A stretch of 64,000 nucleotides of DNA. Origin: Craterostigma plantagineum. Its lineage: Eukaryota > Streptophyta > Magnoliopsida > Lamiales > Linderniaceae. Shown in pieces: positions 46,853 through 58,218 of the stretch. Location: assembly GCA_027422505.1 (NCBI GenBank), contig JAPQWV010000050.1, forward strand, positions 248,001-312,000, in the 5' to 3' direction. Each line of letters begins with the position of its first letter. Positions within the stretch are counted from its first letter, which is position 1. The position numbers and the translations under genes were made by a program. The notes beneath the pieces were generated by a model, which was not told where the DNA came from, did not search any database, and saw only the letters and a list, made by a program, of their open reading frames with translations.

Positions 46853-47045
46853 CTCAACCTATGAATCGGCAATCAGGATATTATCGTTTTCCCTATTATT
46901 GTTATATTTCTCGTTTTCGAGAGACAACGGCAAGTACATTTACCGATTCTTACAGCAAGTCAGCACCACGGTGATTTAATTATTCATTTGGATGACGTCT
47001 CTCTAGCGACTCTTTACAATAAAGAAACATAACTTAACTAATCAT

Positions 47046-47584
47046 TGTTAGAAAATTTATAATTAATTTTATAAATTATATGTGAATGAGAAATTTGGAA
47101 AAAAAAATATGTTTATATTTATGAATTGGGCTTGAAAATGTTATTGGGCTTCGATTTTGGCCCAATAACGGCCCAACTTCTAGAAGGCCCAACTTCTAGA
47201 AGGTTGGGTTGATGAGTGGTTTTTTGGAGTGGTTAAAAACCACTCCATAAGTCACGTTAATGCCATCTAATTATTAAAAAAAAAAAATTTATTACAAAAT
47301 TTTGCCTATAAATAGGCCACTAATTGTAAGGAAAAAATACAACAAATATACAAGAATTAAAAGAAGATAAATAAGAAAATAATTCCCAAAAATATTCTCT
47401 GCTATTGCTTTTATTCCGTTCGCCGTCGGTGTCGTTTTTGTGCTAAAACGAACGGCGTGTTTTTCCGAAGTATCCTGAGAAATAGACGCTCGTTAAAACC
47501 TCTAGCACATACGTGAGGGAGCGAATCTATTTTAAGGAAATTGTGTGTTACACAATCTTCGAATATTTTCTTTTCCCGCCAACA
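47046..47584 (+). repeat. 5' LTR of the 47-52.6 kb Copia
   Basis: 539 bp, TG...CA, with a TATA box TATAAATA at 47,307-47,314, an obvious Pol II promoter position. The sequence after it (ATCTTAAAATAGATCG) does not match the common initiator-Met tRNA primer site. Confidence 0.9.
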
Positions 47585-47614
47585 ATCTTAAAATAGATCG
47601 ACGATCCCGCAACG

Positions 47615-50600
47615 ATGTCAGACTACGTGGACTTCCTCAGCAACCAACAGTCTATGGCGAACGAAGAAAACATTGACGTTCCTCCTCCTACTTTTGTCCC
47701 CACCGCCATACCTATTATTACGAAGCCAACCGTACCAGTCAACCACCTGGAGAAGCCGGAGAAATTTATGGGGACAGCCTCCACGTTCAAAAGATGGCAA
47801 CAAAAGATGCTCTTCTACCTCACCACGCTGAACCTGGCAACATACCTGAAAGAGGTCGAGCCCAAGGTGAACGACGGCGAGACGAATGCTGAGGTCGTGA
47901 TCGCTGTTGATGCATGGAAACACTCTGATTTCCCGTGTCGTAATTACATTCTGAATGCCCTAAGCGATACTCTGTACAACGTGTATGGTGCGGTCGCTAC
48001 GGCTAAGGAACTGTGGGAGTCGTTAGACCGAAAATATAAAACTGAGGATGCCGGCACAAAGAAATTTGTTGTCGGACGGTTCCTTGATTATAAGATGGTC
48101 GATTCCAAGACTGTCATCAGTCAGGTGCAGGAGATCCAGTTGATCTTGCACGAGATCCATGCAGAACGAATGGTTCTGAGTGAATCTTTCCAAGTTGCTG
48201 CTATCATCGAAAAGCTGCCGCCGGGCTGGAAAGACTTCAAAAACTATCTCAAGCATAAGCGCAAGGAGATGTCTTTGGAGGATCTGATTGTTAGACTTCG
48301 AATCGAAGAAGACAACAAAAGGTCGGAAAAGAGAGTATTGAGCTCATCTGAACCGAAAGTAAACGTGGTGGAGCATAGCTCTAAAAAGGGCAAAGGCGCG
48401 GTTAAACCCAAAGCGAAACTTGGGGCGACCGGAGGCGTCGCTAAGCCGAACTATAAGTTCAAGGGAAAGTGCTTTAATTGTGGCAAACTAGGCCATAAGT
48501 CGTCGGACTGTCGACTTCCAAAGAAGGACCACGAGGCAAATATGGTGAAAGACGTCACCAAAGAAGTTGAGGACTTGAGCCTCGTCGCGGTGGTTTCGGA
48601 AGTAAACATGATTGGGTCGAATCCACAAGAATGGTGGATTGATACCGGTGCTACACGTCATGTGTGCACGAACCGTAGATTCTTCTCTACCTGTGAGCCG
48701 ATTGAAGGAGAAAAGATCTACATGGGCAACTCGGCTGCTGCTACCGTCGAGGGAAAAGGAAGCGTGCTGCTCAAAATGACTTCCGGGAAGATATTGACGC
48801 TGAAAGATGTGTTATACGTTCCGGAGATACGAAAAAAATCTGATTTCGGGGTTCTTGTTGAACAAGCATGGTTTTCGTATTGTTATTGAATCAGACAAAG
48901 TGATATTGTCTAAGTCGGGTGTGTTTGTTGGTAAAGGTTATGCATGTGATGGTTTGTTCAAGCTGAATGTAATGACTATTGTAAATGAGAATGAAAAATG
49001 TTCTTCCGTTTACTTGCTTGAATCTTCCAATTTGTGGCACGGTAGATTAGGTCACGTTAATTTTGAATCGATACGTCGATTAATTAACATAGACCATATT
49101 CCAACATTCGAAATTAATTCGAAATATAAATGCAAATTTGCGTTGAAGCAAAAATGACGAGATTGTCTTTCCCTTCGGTAGCAAGAAGTACCGAACCGCT
49201 TGAATTGATTCATAGCGATTTATGTGATTTGAAATACGTTCAAACACGTGGTGGCAATAAATATTTTATAACATTTATTGACGATTGCACCAAATATTGC
49301 TATGTTTATTTGCTTAAGAGCAAAGACGAAGCATTAGAGAAATTCGTTCTCTACAAAACCGAAGTTGAAACACAACTCGGCAAGAAAATTAAAAGATTGA
49401 GAAGTGATCGAGGGAGAGAATACGAAGCGCCAATTGGGAGCTTCTGTGTGGAACATGGTATCGTCCATGAATTGACAGCCCCGTATTCACCTCAATCAAA
49501 CGGAGTGGCCGAACGAAAGAATCGCACATTAAAAGAAATGATGAATGCGATGTTACTGAGTTCAGGTCTACCGCCTAATATGTGGGGCGAAGCTATCTTG
49601 ACGAGTAATTACCTATGAGTTATGGAAAGGAAAGACGCCTTCGTACCAACATTTGCGAATGTGGGGGTGTTTGGCGAAGGTAGCCGTACCTGCGCCTAAA
49701 GCGGTGAAAATTGGTCCTAAGACAGTGGACTGTATTTTCATAGGATATGCACACAATAGTACGGCATATCGGTTTCTTGTATGTGATTCGAAAATTTCGG
49801 ATATACACAAGAACACGGTCATGGAATCAAGGAATGCGTATTTCTTTGAAAATGTATTTCCTTGTAAATCCGATTATGGATCCGGTACATCTAAACGAGA
49901 TGATATAGAAACCAAGACTCCTAGTACGGTTCATGAGATTGAACCGAGACGAACCAAGCGTGCCCGAATAGAGAAGTCTTTTGGTGACGACTTTATTACA
50001 TATTTGATTGAAAAAGAACCACTGACTTATGACGAAGCAGTGAGCTCCGTGGACGGGCCTTTATGGAAAGAAGCCATAAAAAGCGAGATTGATTCTATTT
50101 TGCAGAATCATACTTGGGAGTTAGTTGATCTCCCAAAGGGATGTAAATCTTTAGGATCAAAATGGATCTTTAAAAGAAAAATGAGACCAGACGGGTCTGT
50201 GGAAAAGTATAAAGCCAGACTTGTTATCAAAGGATACAAGCAACGCGAAGGCTTAGATTACTTTGATACATATTCTCCTGTGACGAGAATAAATTCGATA
50301 AGGATGATACTTGCTATCGCGTCCTTAAGAAATTTGGAAGTACATCAAATGGATGTCAAAACAGCTTTCTTAAACGGTGAATTAGACGAAGAAATATATA
50401 TGGAGCAACCCGAGGGTTTTCGTGCTCCGGAAACCGAAACGAAAGTCTGTAGATTGATCAAATCTTTGTATGGTTTGAAACAAGCCCCTAAGAAGTGGCA
50501 CGAAAAGTTTGATCACGCGATGATCAACTACGGCTTTAAAATCAATGAGAGCGATAAATGCGTTTACTCAAAGGAAACGGGCGATGACTATGTTATTTTA

Positions 50601-51550
50601 TGTCTGTATGTAGACGACATACTCATTGTTGGTAGTAACGACAAAATGGTCAAGTCTACCAAGGATATGTTAAATTCGAAATTTGACATGAAAGATATGG
50701 GACTTGCGGACGTGATTTTAGGAATTAAAATCAAACGAACGAGTAACGGTCTTGTTTTGAGTCAAGCTCATTACGTAGACAAAATTCTCGACAAATTCTG
50801 CAAGGGTGATTCTGGTGTTGCTAGAACGCCATTAGATCGAAGCGTTCATTTGTCGAAAAATCGCGGGGAGGCTATTTCTCAAGTAGAATACTCCTGGATT
50901 ATCGGAAGCTTGATGTATCTAATGAGTTGTACTAGGCCAGATATTGCTTATGCTATAAGTAAATTGAGTTCGTACACGAGCAATCCGAGTGCGGATCATT
51001 GGACCGCTATAATACGGGTTTTGAGATACTTACGGTATACTCGAGACTATGGATTACACTATGGTCGATATCCGGCTGTGTTAGAAGCTACACAGATGCG
51101 AACTGGATATCTGATATGAAGGACTCTAAGAGCACAAGCGGCTATGTGTTTACACTCGCTGGAGCTGCTGTGTCTTGGAAATCCTCGAAACAAACGGTTA
51201 TAGCAAGATCCACTATGGAATCCGAGTTCTTTGCCTTGGATAAATGTGGAGAAGAAGCTGAATGGTTACGCCATTTTTTGGAGGATATTCCTAAATGGGA
51301 AAAACCTGTGCCGCCTATATGCATACACTGTGATAGCCAATCGGCTATTGGACGAGCACAGAGTACTATATATAATGGTAAGTCGAGACACATACGTCGT
51401 CGACATAATACCGTTAGGCAACTGCTCTCAACTGGAGTTATCTCGATTGATTATGTGAAATCGACGGATAACATTGCGGATCCGCTAACCAAAGGGTTGA
51501 ATAGAGATGCAGTTGAAAGGTTGACGAAAGGAATGGGCTTAAAGCCTTAA
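47615..51550 (+). pseudogene. Copia gag-pol with four or more frame breaks
   Basis: ATG 47,615 opens gag (UBN2-type) with zinc knuckle [14 protein letters not shown] (48,473) and protease [12 protein letters not shown] (48,633). Frame breaks follow at about 48,830 (A-run), 49,130-49,150 and 49,615 (with loss of a short integrase segment). RT reads 49,990-50,720, with [21 protein letters not shown] and [11 protein letters not shown] break near 51,090 precedes RNase H (YTDANWISD... to 51,550), which includes [10 protein letters not shown]. The coding part cannot make a full polyprotein although the LTRs look young. Confidence 0.92.
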
Positions 51551-52094
51551 AGTATATAAGTACTAAGAAGGAAACCCTACCTAAATGACTGGAGATCCCA
51601 AGATCTAGGTTCAAAGGGACAACCTAATCTTAGGACTTGGTATCACTGTGGGGGATAACCCTGCTCATTCCTGTCGAGAAACAGTGATGACGGAAAAAGG
51701 CTAGCATTATGATGCTTTAATGACTATCATAGAGTGTTGATGAAAATACTCGCGACGTGAGAAGTCACCTATGTTAGGGAGAAGTGGGGCCGCTTCAAAG
51801 GAGAACTGAAAGGCTTAGTTCTTTAGAAACCCTCGCAGAATCAGGACGTGTCCATGGCCGTACTGGACAAAACCATGAGAACGGAACAAGAGAAAAATGG
51901 TCTCTGTGTATTGTACGTGGGTTCGTTTACACGAAAAGCGGGACAGTTCAAAGACATCGTGTTCTACTGGACTGCAGTAAACCAAGCGTGCATACAAGGA
52001 GGAAGTTCAAATGGTAAAACATACTATCCTCTATGCAGAGTATCATTAGATTAGCAGAAACGTTAACCAAACAATTCTCATTCATGTGGGGGAT
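51551..52094 (+). other. Non-coding 3' internal region of the Copia
   Basis: About 540 bp between the RNase H stop and the polypurine tract. It has no conserved protein. The short frames there are not supported. Confidence 0.6.
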
Positions 52095-52635
52095 TGTTAG
52101 AAAATTTATAATTAATTTTATAAATTATATGTGAATGAGAAATTTGGAAAAAAAATATGTATATTTATGAATTGGGCTTGAAAATGTTATTGGGCTTCGA
52201 TTTTGGCCCAATAACGGCCCAACTTCTAGAAGGCCCAACTTCTAGAAGGTTGGGTTGATGAGTGGTTTTTTGGAGTGGTTAAAAACCACTCCATAAGTCA
52301 CGTTAATGCCATCTAATTATTAAAAAAAAAATATTTTTTTTATTACAAAATTTTGCCTATAAATAGGCCACTAATTGTAAGGAAAAAATACAACAAATAT
52401 ACAAGAATTAAAAGAAGATAAATAAGAAAATAATTCCCAAAAATATTCTCTGCTATTGCTTTTATTCCGTTCGCCGTCGGTGTCGTTTTTGTGCTAAAAC
52501 GAACGCCGTGTTTTTCCGAAGTATCCTGAGAAATAGACGCTCGTTAAAACCTCTAGCACATACGTGAGGGAGCGAATCTATTTTAAGGAAATTGTGTGTT
52601 ACACAATCTTCGAATATTTTCTTTTCCCGCCAACA
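52095..52635 (+). repeat. 3' LTR of the 47-52.6 kb Copia
   Basis: 541 bp, nearly identical to the 5' LTR, with the same TATAAATA signal. Confidence 0.92.
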
Positions 52636-52950
52636 ATAAGTCGCAAATGACAGCTTCCATAATATATAACATTTAAAAACAGCAAGTAATATTCAAGTAC
52701 ATAGCAGACATCTTATTAGCTGTGTAAGAATATATGGAAGAATAGGTCAAATAAATGCTAAATGATCACTACTATCATTATTATTGTTGTTGAAATGTCG
52801 TTATCTTGTAAATCTTTGTCAATCAAAGCTAGCCAAACTATAGCTCTTTATAATTACCTAACCGATTACTAACCCCATATCGTTGACCTTAATAATGTTC
52901 GTAAATCTTCCATGCACATTTTTCATCAAATACAAACTAAGAAGAAAACC

Positions 52951-54449
52951 ATGAACGTTCGCACAAGTTCAACCCCTAAAGAAGAGGATGCTCACTTTCT
53001 CGACACAGCAAATGAGAAGAAACCACGCGAGCCATGCAGTTTGTTCTTTAATTACCGTGTCTTGGGAACGACTATGTTCTTCGTGGTGGTTGTAGTAACT
53101 TGCATCCTCGTCTTTATTCAAACTTCGAGTGTTCCTAGCGAGTTAATTCAAGAGTCGAACTTCTCTTCGGTGAGTTGTTAATTTCATTCCTTAGTTGTTT
53201 CTAAGATTCTAACTGTTTGTGTTCTTGAATTAATCAAAGGCAAGACACGACGAAACCTATGTCTTAAGGAACGTACTAAGCAAAGCGTCCATGGCGGACA
53301 AAACAGTGATCATAACAACTGTGAACTCGGCATGGATGGAACCGAATTCGATATTCGATTTGTTTTTAGAGAGCTTCAAAATGGGAAACCAAACAGATAA
53401 GCTGTTGAAGCACGTGGTGGTCGTGGCGTTCGACCAAAAGGCTTATAATCGTTGCTTGGAAGAAGTGCAACTTCACTGCTATGCCCTAACTACCGAAGGT
53501 ATCGATTTCTCCGGCGAAAAGGTTTTCATGACAGATGAGTATTTGAAGATGATGTGGAGGAGGATAGATTTTCTGCGACTTGTTCTTCAGATGGGATACA
53601 GCTTCGTATTCACTGTACGATGTATCCACTATTTTTCTAAGAGCTAATTTTATTTTTGTCCTGTAATTTAGGGGTACTGGCATTATAGGGACAACGAATT
53701 TAGGGTGTGATATTATACAAACAATACTTTCAAACTTGAGTAGTTTTAGGACAGCGGCTTATAATGTTTATAAATTGCTTAGGTTTGAAAGTAAATATCC
53801 ATATGCTGCCACATAATAAATTATCAGTCCCTATAATGTCACAATCAATATTATATGACTGAAAAGATAATCAATTATTTTGTTTTCATTACTTTAACTA
53901 TACACTTGGCATTTTTACGCAACATGTTCTCGAAATATATATTTTCAGGACGCCGATGTGATGTGGCTGAGAGATCCGTTCGAAAGTTTCTACCCAGACG
54001 GCGACTTCCAAATAGCGTGCGACCATTACTGGGCGAACTACACAGATCCCGTCAACTCGCCGAACGGAGGTTACTACTATGTCAAATCAAACAACAAAAC
54101 CATAAAGTTCTATGAATTTTGGTACTGGGGTCGGAGCTATAACCCCGGGAAAAACGAGCAAGAAGTGTTGAACATGATCAAGTTTAGTCCGTTCATAGAA
54201 GAGATTGGGATGAAGATGAGATTCTTGGATACATCTTACTTTAGCGGGTTTTGCGAGCCCAGTAAAAATCTCGATCTTGTGATCACCATGCACGCGAATT
54301 GTTGCATTGGTATGGAAAACAAGATTCATGACATTAAGATGGTGATTGAGGATTAGAAGAGGTATTACAACGTGACTTTGTCTGGTAGTAATAGCTCTGA
54401 CATGAATATGACTTTGAGGTCTTGGACTGTTCCGAGGATTTGCGGTTGA
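52951..54449 (+). pseudogene. DUF271 / GT77-type nucleotide-diphospho-sugar transferase with a nonsense codon
   Basis: Exons are 52,951-53,169, 53,240-53,614 and 53,949-54,449, all in phase 0 with GT-AG borders. An in-frame ATG at 52,912 is an alternative start. The product is a Golgi-type membrane protein: a cytosolic tail, a membrane anchor at residues 37-56, then the Nucleotid_trans domain (PF03407) as in Arabidopsis At4g15970-like proteins. Signature words are KTVIITTVNSAWMEPNS, LKHVVVVAFDQKAYNRC, and DADVMWLRDPF (199-209, with the DxD metal/nucleotide-sugar motif) at the start of exon 3. Then come PNGGYYYVKSN and a Cys-containing C-terminus ending SWTVPRICG. TAG at 54,354-54,356 stands where the family has Trp (ED*KRYYN), cutting 31 residues. 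It could be a fresh null allele, a tolerated truncation or a base error. Exact sugar and acceptor are unknown. Confidence 0.85.
53644..53880. mobile_element. Diverged fold-back MULE remnant in intron 2 of the glycosyltransferase
   Basis: CTAATTTTATTTTTGTCC, GGCATTATAGGGACAACG and, inverted, GTCCCTATAATGTCAC and GATAATCAATTATTTTG are degraded versions of the ends of the 45,722 family. It fills most of the 334-bp intron. Confidence 0.55.
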
Positions 54450-54689
54450 TTTTTTCACAATAAGCTTTCCTGTGTAACATCACCATGTACACTTTCACAT
54501 ATTATTACTATATAGGATCAGAGTTCAACATTTACGTCTTTGCCTTGTCGAACCAGCGACAACATTTGTATTACAATAAACGAAACTTACAGAAAACTAT
54601 AGATCTCAAACCCTCGTAAACGGTTTCGCAGAAATATCATTTTCCCTCTCGCCAGTTCGCGCAAAGATGAAATCTCATTCTAATATTGT
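54450..54689. other. 3' flank of the glycosyltransferase
   Basis: Non-coding, no recognisable signal apart from AT-rich sequence suitable for polyadenylation. Confidence 0.4.
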
Positions 54690-55010
54690 TTCTCGTTCTG
54701 AGTTTCCAAATATTCTTTAACCACAAACTCTGAGAAGCTTTCGAGGATGCTGATATATACTCGGCTTCAGTCGTTGAAAGAGCAATCCACGACTTACTCA
54801 CTGTTTTCTAATGCTAGGACATTGCCTGCTTTCAAGAATAAATAATATCCTGAAGTGCTACCAGAATCATCTAATCCTCCGAGATAGCTATCTGTGGAAC
54901 CAAGTTTGAAGTTAACACGAGCTTTATAGAAAAAGCCATAATCCAATGTCTTATTCACATAACGAAGCATTCGTTTAGCAACTTTCCAATTGTTTGAGTT
55001 TGGTTTCCAA
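54690..55010 (-). pseudogene. Copia RNase H fragment, minus strand
   Basis: In shifting minus frames one reads RVNFKLGSTDSYLGGLDDSGSTSGYYLFL and a degraded ...EAEYIS-type end, the RNase H region of Copia. No RT, integrase or LTR of this copy is adjacent. Confidence 0.7.
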
Positions 55011-55148
55011 GAATCTGCTTAGCATACTTACCGAAAACCAAATATCAGAGTCTTTTGGTTGTGAGATGCATTAGGACTATGACGAGGCTTCGAAACATGG
55101 AGTAAACAAGTTTTCCTTCTCATTCTTTGCTCATTTAAATTGAGCGTT

Positions 55149-57414
55149 TGTTAGGAAAGTGTTTTAGGACTTATTCTCCTATATTAGGGCCACTTATTTA
55201 TGATTATTTTTAGTGGCTTAATATTTGAATTAGTCTAGTATTTGGATTAGTCTAAGAATTCTCTCCTATATATAGTTTAAGTATTAGTGGTACGATTATG
55301 GTTTTTACATTGAATAAATCATCAGTTCCTTCTTCATCTCTCTTAAAAGATCTCGGTTGCCTCATAAAAAAACCAACAATTGGTATCAGAGCGTTCATCT
55401 TAAGGGACCTGTGAAGATCATGGAAGCCGAAACAAATTTCTCGACGATTGCTCTGGCGGTGTTCGATGGCGAAAACTACCAGCACTGGGCGGTACGTATG
55501 AAGACATATTTGGAGGCTTTAGATCTCTGGGAAGCAGTTGAAGAAGATTATGAAATTTCTGAACTTCCTAACAATCCCACGATGGCACAACTGAAAGCAC
55601 ACAAAGAGAAGAGGACAAGAAAAGCAAAGGCGAAGGCATGTTTGTTTGCTGCAGTTTCTCCTACAATTTTCACTCGGATAATGTCTTTAAAATCAGTGAA
55701 AGCGATATGGGACTATCTGAAGAAGGAGTACGAAGGAGATGAAAGAATCAAAGGCATGCAAATCTTGAATCTTATCAGAGAATTTGAACTTCAAAGAATG
55801 GAGGATTCTGATACAATCAAGGAATATTCAGACAAGCTGTTGTCGATCGCAAATAAGGTGAGACTTCTTGGATCTGAGTTCACTGATTCGAGGATCGTCG
55901 AAAAAATTCTCGTTACAGTACCAGAAAGGTACGAAGCAACCATCACTGCCTTGGAAATTACCAATGACTTGTCGAAGATCTCTTTGGCCGAGTTACTTAG
56001 TGCCATGCAAGCACAAGAGCAACGGAGAATGATGAGAGAAAACACACCAATCGAAGGAGTGTTGGCAGCGAAGGCGCAATCAACGTCGAAAGCTAACTGG
56101 AAGAAGACAAATTACGAAGGCGACGTTCTAGTGACAGAACGCAAGAATGTCCAAAGGAGGCACGAAAATCAGAAAAAATCGTATCCACCTTGCGAACATT
56201 GCGGAAAAATAGGTCATCCACCGTATAGATGTTGGAGAAGACCCGACGCCGAGTGCACTATATGCCATCAAAAAGGACACGAGCATGTGATCTGTAGAAA
56301 CAAATATCAGCAGCAACACGAAGTGGCGAAACCCGTTGATTCTCAACCAGTTGATCAAGAGGAGGAGGATCATCTTTTCGTGGCTACACGCGTTTCGAGT
56401 GTCGAGTCATGCAAGGATTGGCTCATCGACAGTGGATGTACTAATCATATGACGTATAATAAGGAGTTGTTCAAGGATCTGACTAGCGAAGTCAATTCAA
56501 AAGTTCGAGTTGGAGATGGCAAAGTATATATCCGTTCAAGGAAAAGGAACTCTTGCAATCTCAAACAAGTTCAGGTACAAAGTTAATCTCTAATGTTCTT
56601 TATGTTCCTGATATTGCTCAGAATCTATTAAGCATCGGGCAGCTAATGGAAAAAGGCTTCAAAGTTCTCTTTGAAGACTGCTACTGTATGATTAAAGATG
56701 CAAGTAGTCGGGATATATTTAAAGTGAAAATGAAGGGAAGAAGCTTCGTTCTAAATCTATTGGAGGAGGAGCAAATCACTTTACTCGCAAAAGACGCAAA
56801 AGAAAGTATTATCTCATGCAAAGAAGAAAAAGATTCTTCTGAGCAGACGCTTGATCTTGGGGTTATAAAATATGTTAGTGAGAAATTGGCTCAACAAGAT
56901 GTTGACAAGCTCAACGGCACGTTGATGAATGGAAAACCAGTCTTCAAGCAAAACTTGTATGAGTCGACTATGAAAGATCTCGTCAAGAATCACATGGAAA
57001 AATGTTATGATGCAAGAAATGCTGCGGTGGAACGCATTGGAAAAATGCACCAACATCGCCGTCAAGAAATGACAAACTCTGAAGCTTATTCAAATTTTGG
57101 CGAGAGCGCAAAACCTCGTTCGACTACTAAGTTCGAGTTTCGAAAACAAAGTTCAAGCTCGCATATCCTAAAACAAGGAGGAGTGTTAGGAAAGTGTTTT
57201 AGGACTTATTCTCCTATATTAGGGCCACTTATTTATGATTATTTTTAGTGGCTTAATATTTGAATTAGTCTAAGTATTAGGATTAGTCTAAGTATTCTCT
57301 CCTATATATAGTTTAAGTATTAGTGGTACGATTATGGTTTTTACATTGAATAAATCATCAGTTCCTTCTTCATCTCTCTTAAAAGATCTCGGTTGCCTCA
57401 TAAAAAAACCAACA
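55149..57414 (+). mobile_element. Gag-protease-only LTR retroelement (TR-GAG-like), 2,266 bp
   Basis: The left LTR is 55,149-55,378 and the right LTR 57,184-57,414. Both start TGTTAGGAAAGTGTTTTAGG and end AAAACCAACA, differing mainly in the run GTCTAGTATTTGG / GTCTAAGTATTAGG. The primer site TTGGTATCAGAGC (initiator-Met tRNA) follows the left LTR and a purine tract ACAAGGAGGAG precedes the right one. It has gag and protease but no integrase, RT or RNase H. The right LTR is followed by another primer site and gag start, so two elements are in tandem. No target duplication can be read. Confidence 0.88.
55420..57249 (+). pseudogene. gag-protease frame plus an unidentified C-terminal extension
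   Basis: ATG 55,420 opens a UBN2/DUF4219-type gag (NYQHWAVRMKTYLEAL). Zinc knuckles CEHCGKIGHPPYRC and CTICHQKGHEHVIC follow, then protease DWLIDSGCTNHMT (about 56,418-56,456). A frameshift near 56,545 is needed to continue into NVLYVPDIAQNLLSIGQL, the normal segment after protease. Where GAG-pre-integrase and integrase should come, an open frame of about 150 residues continues instead (from about 56,765) to the right LTR. It is charged, with IKYVSEKLAQQDVDKLNG and ESTMKDLVKNHMEKC. I do not recognise this extension; it could be captured host sequence. Confidence 0.85.
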
Positions 57415-57501
57415 ATTGGTATCAGAGCGTTCATCTTAAGGGACCTGTGAAGATCATGGAAGCCGAAACAAATTTCTCGACGATTGCTATGGCGGTGTTC
57501 G
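57415..57501 (+). mobile_element. Second copy of the same element, cut off after the gag start
   Basis: The sequence after the right LTR repeats the primer site, leader and first gag codons (to GCGGTGTTCGA) nearly exactly, then stops matching at about 57,501. The arrangement LTR-internal-LTR-partial internal indicates unequal recombination between elements, or insertion followed by deletion. Confidence 0.85.
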
Positions 57502-58213
57502 ATATAAGCCTATCGACTGACGGTGATATAAGCGTGTTAACACGCAAATGGAATCGGCTCTAATTCCGAGTTATATTGAGGGTTCCATTCGAAAACCAAA
57601 TTGTGATAGAAGTGGTCTCTTGATTTTATAATGAGTCGGGTTAGTTAATTTCCGATGTGGAACAACTAATCTTAACATGCCCTCTCAAGTGTAGCACGAT
57701 CAAAGCCTAAAACATAGACATATCAAATCAGGTGGCGGTGAGTCAAAATGCGATACCATGCAAATTGAAACCACTTTGATACAAAATTAAGGGTTCCACT
57801 CTAAACCAAATTGTTTATAGAGAAAAAAGACTAATTTATATACTATGACAGATGAAGATAGATTCTTGATGTGCGACAAATAATCTCAGCACGCCCTCTC
57901 ACACACAGCACGATTCGCAGCCTAACATGTGCACATATCAAATTGGTGGCAACGGTTGACAAACTTGATGATACACAGACCGAACGTACTCTATTAACAT
58001 GTTAAATTAGTGGTTTATAATCTCAACACGCCCTTTCATGTATCATTAAAAGTCAGATACTCAATTTGAATCATCATAATGAAAATATGTTTTTCAGACG
58101 TTGAGTCCACTGTTGCATCAACACTGGTACCGCAGTGAATCCTATATGATGTTCGTCGTCTTCATTGTTAGAGAAGACTGAAATTAGGCCAGTGAACGGC
58201 CTTCTTCGAGTCT
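57502..58213. repeat. Diverged repeats of a plant dispersed sequence
   Basis: Words such as GATGTGGAACAACTAATCTTAACATGCCCTCTCA-type phrases recur in degraded form near 57,650, 57,885 and 58,020. No gene is present. From about 58,090 to 58,213 the minus strand probably continues the Copia gag seen right of the solo LTR (NNEDDEHHIGFTAV). Confidence 0.5.
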
Positions 58214-58218
58214 CTAAC

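Larger units (their letters stand above)
47046..52635 (+). mobile_element. Ty1/Copia retrotransposon with both LTRs, 5,590 bp
   Basis: The 5' LTR is 47,046-47,584 and the 3' LTR 52,095-52,635. Both start TGTTAGAAAATTTATAATT and end CCCGCCAACA, and they differ visibly only in a few A/T-run lengths and single bases (for example GAACGGCG against GAACGCCG). A polypurine tract GTGGGGGAT precedes the 3' LTR. The 5' flank ATCAT and 3' flank ATAAG do not match, so the target duplication is absent. Confidence 0.93.

Noticed and set aside
51784..52017. 77-codon frame after the Copia RNase H
   Set aside because: It lies in the non-coding 3' internal region and overlaps other equally open frames.
47041..52640. 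A target duplication for the large Copia
   Set aside because: ATCAT and ATAAG share only three of five positions; not counted as a duplication.
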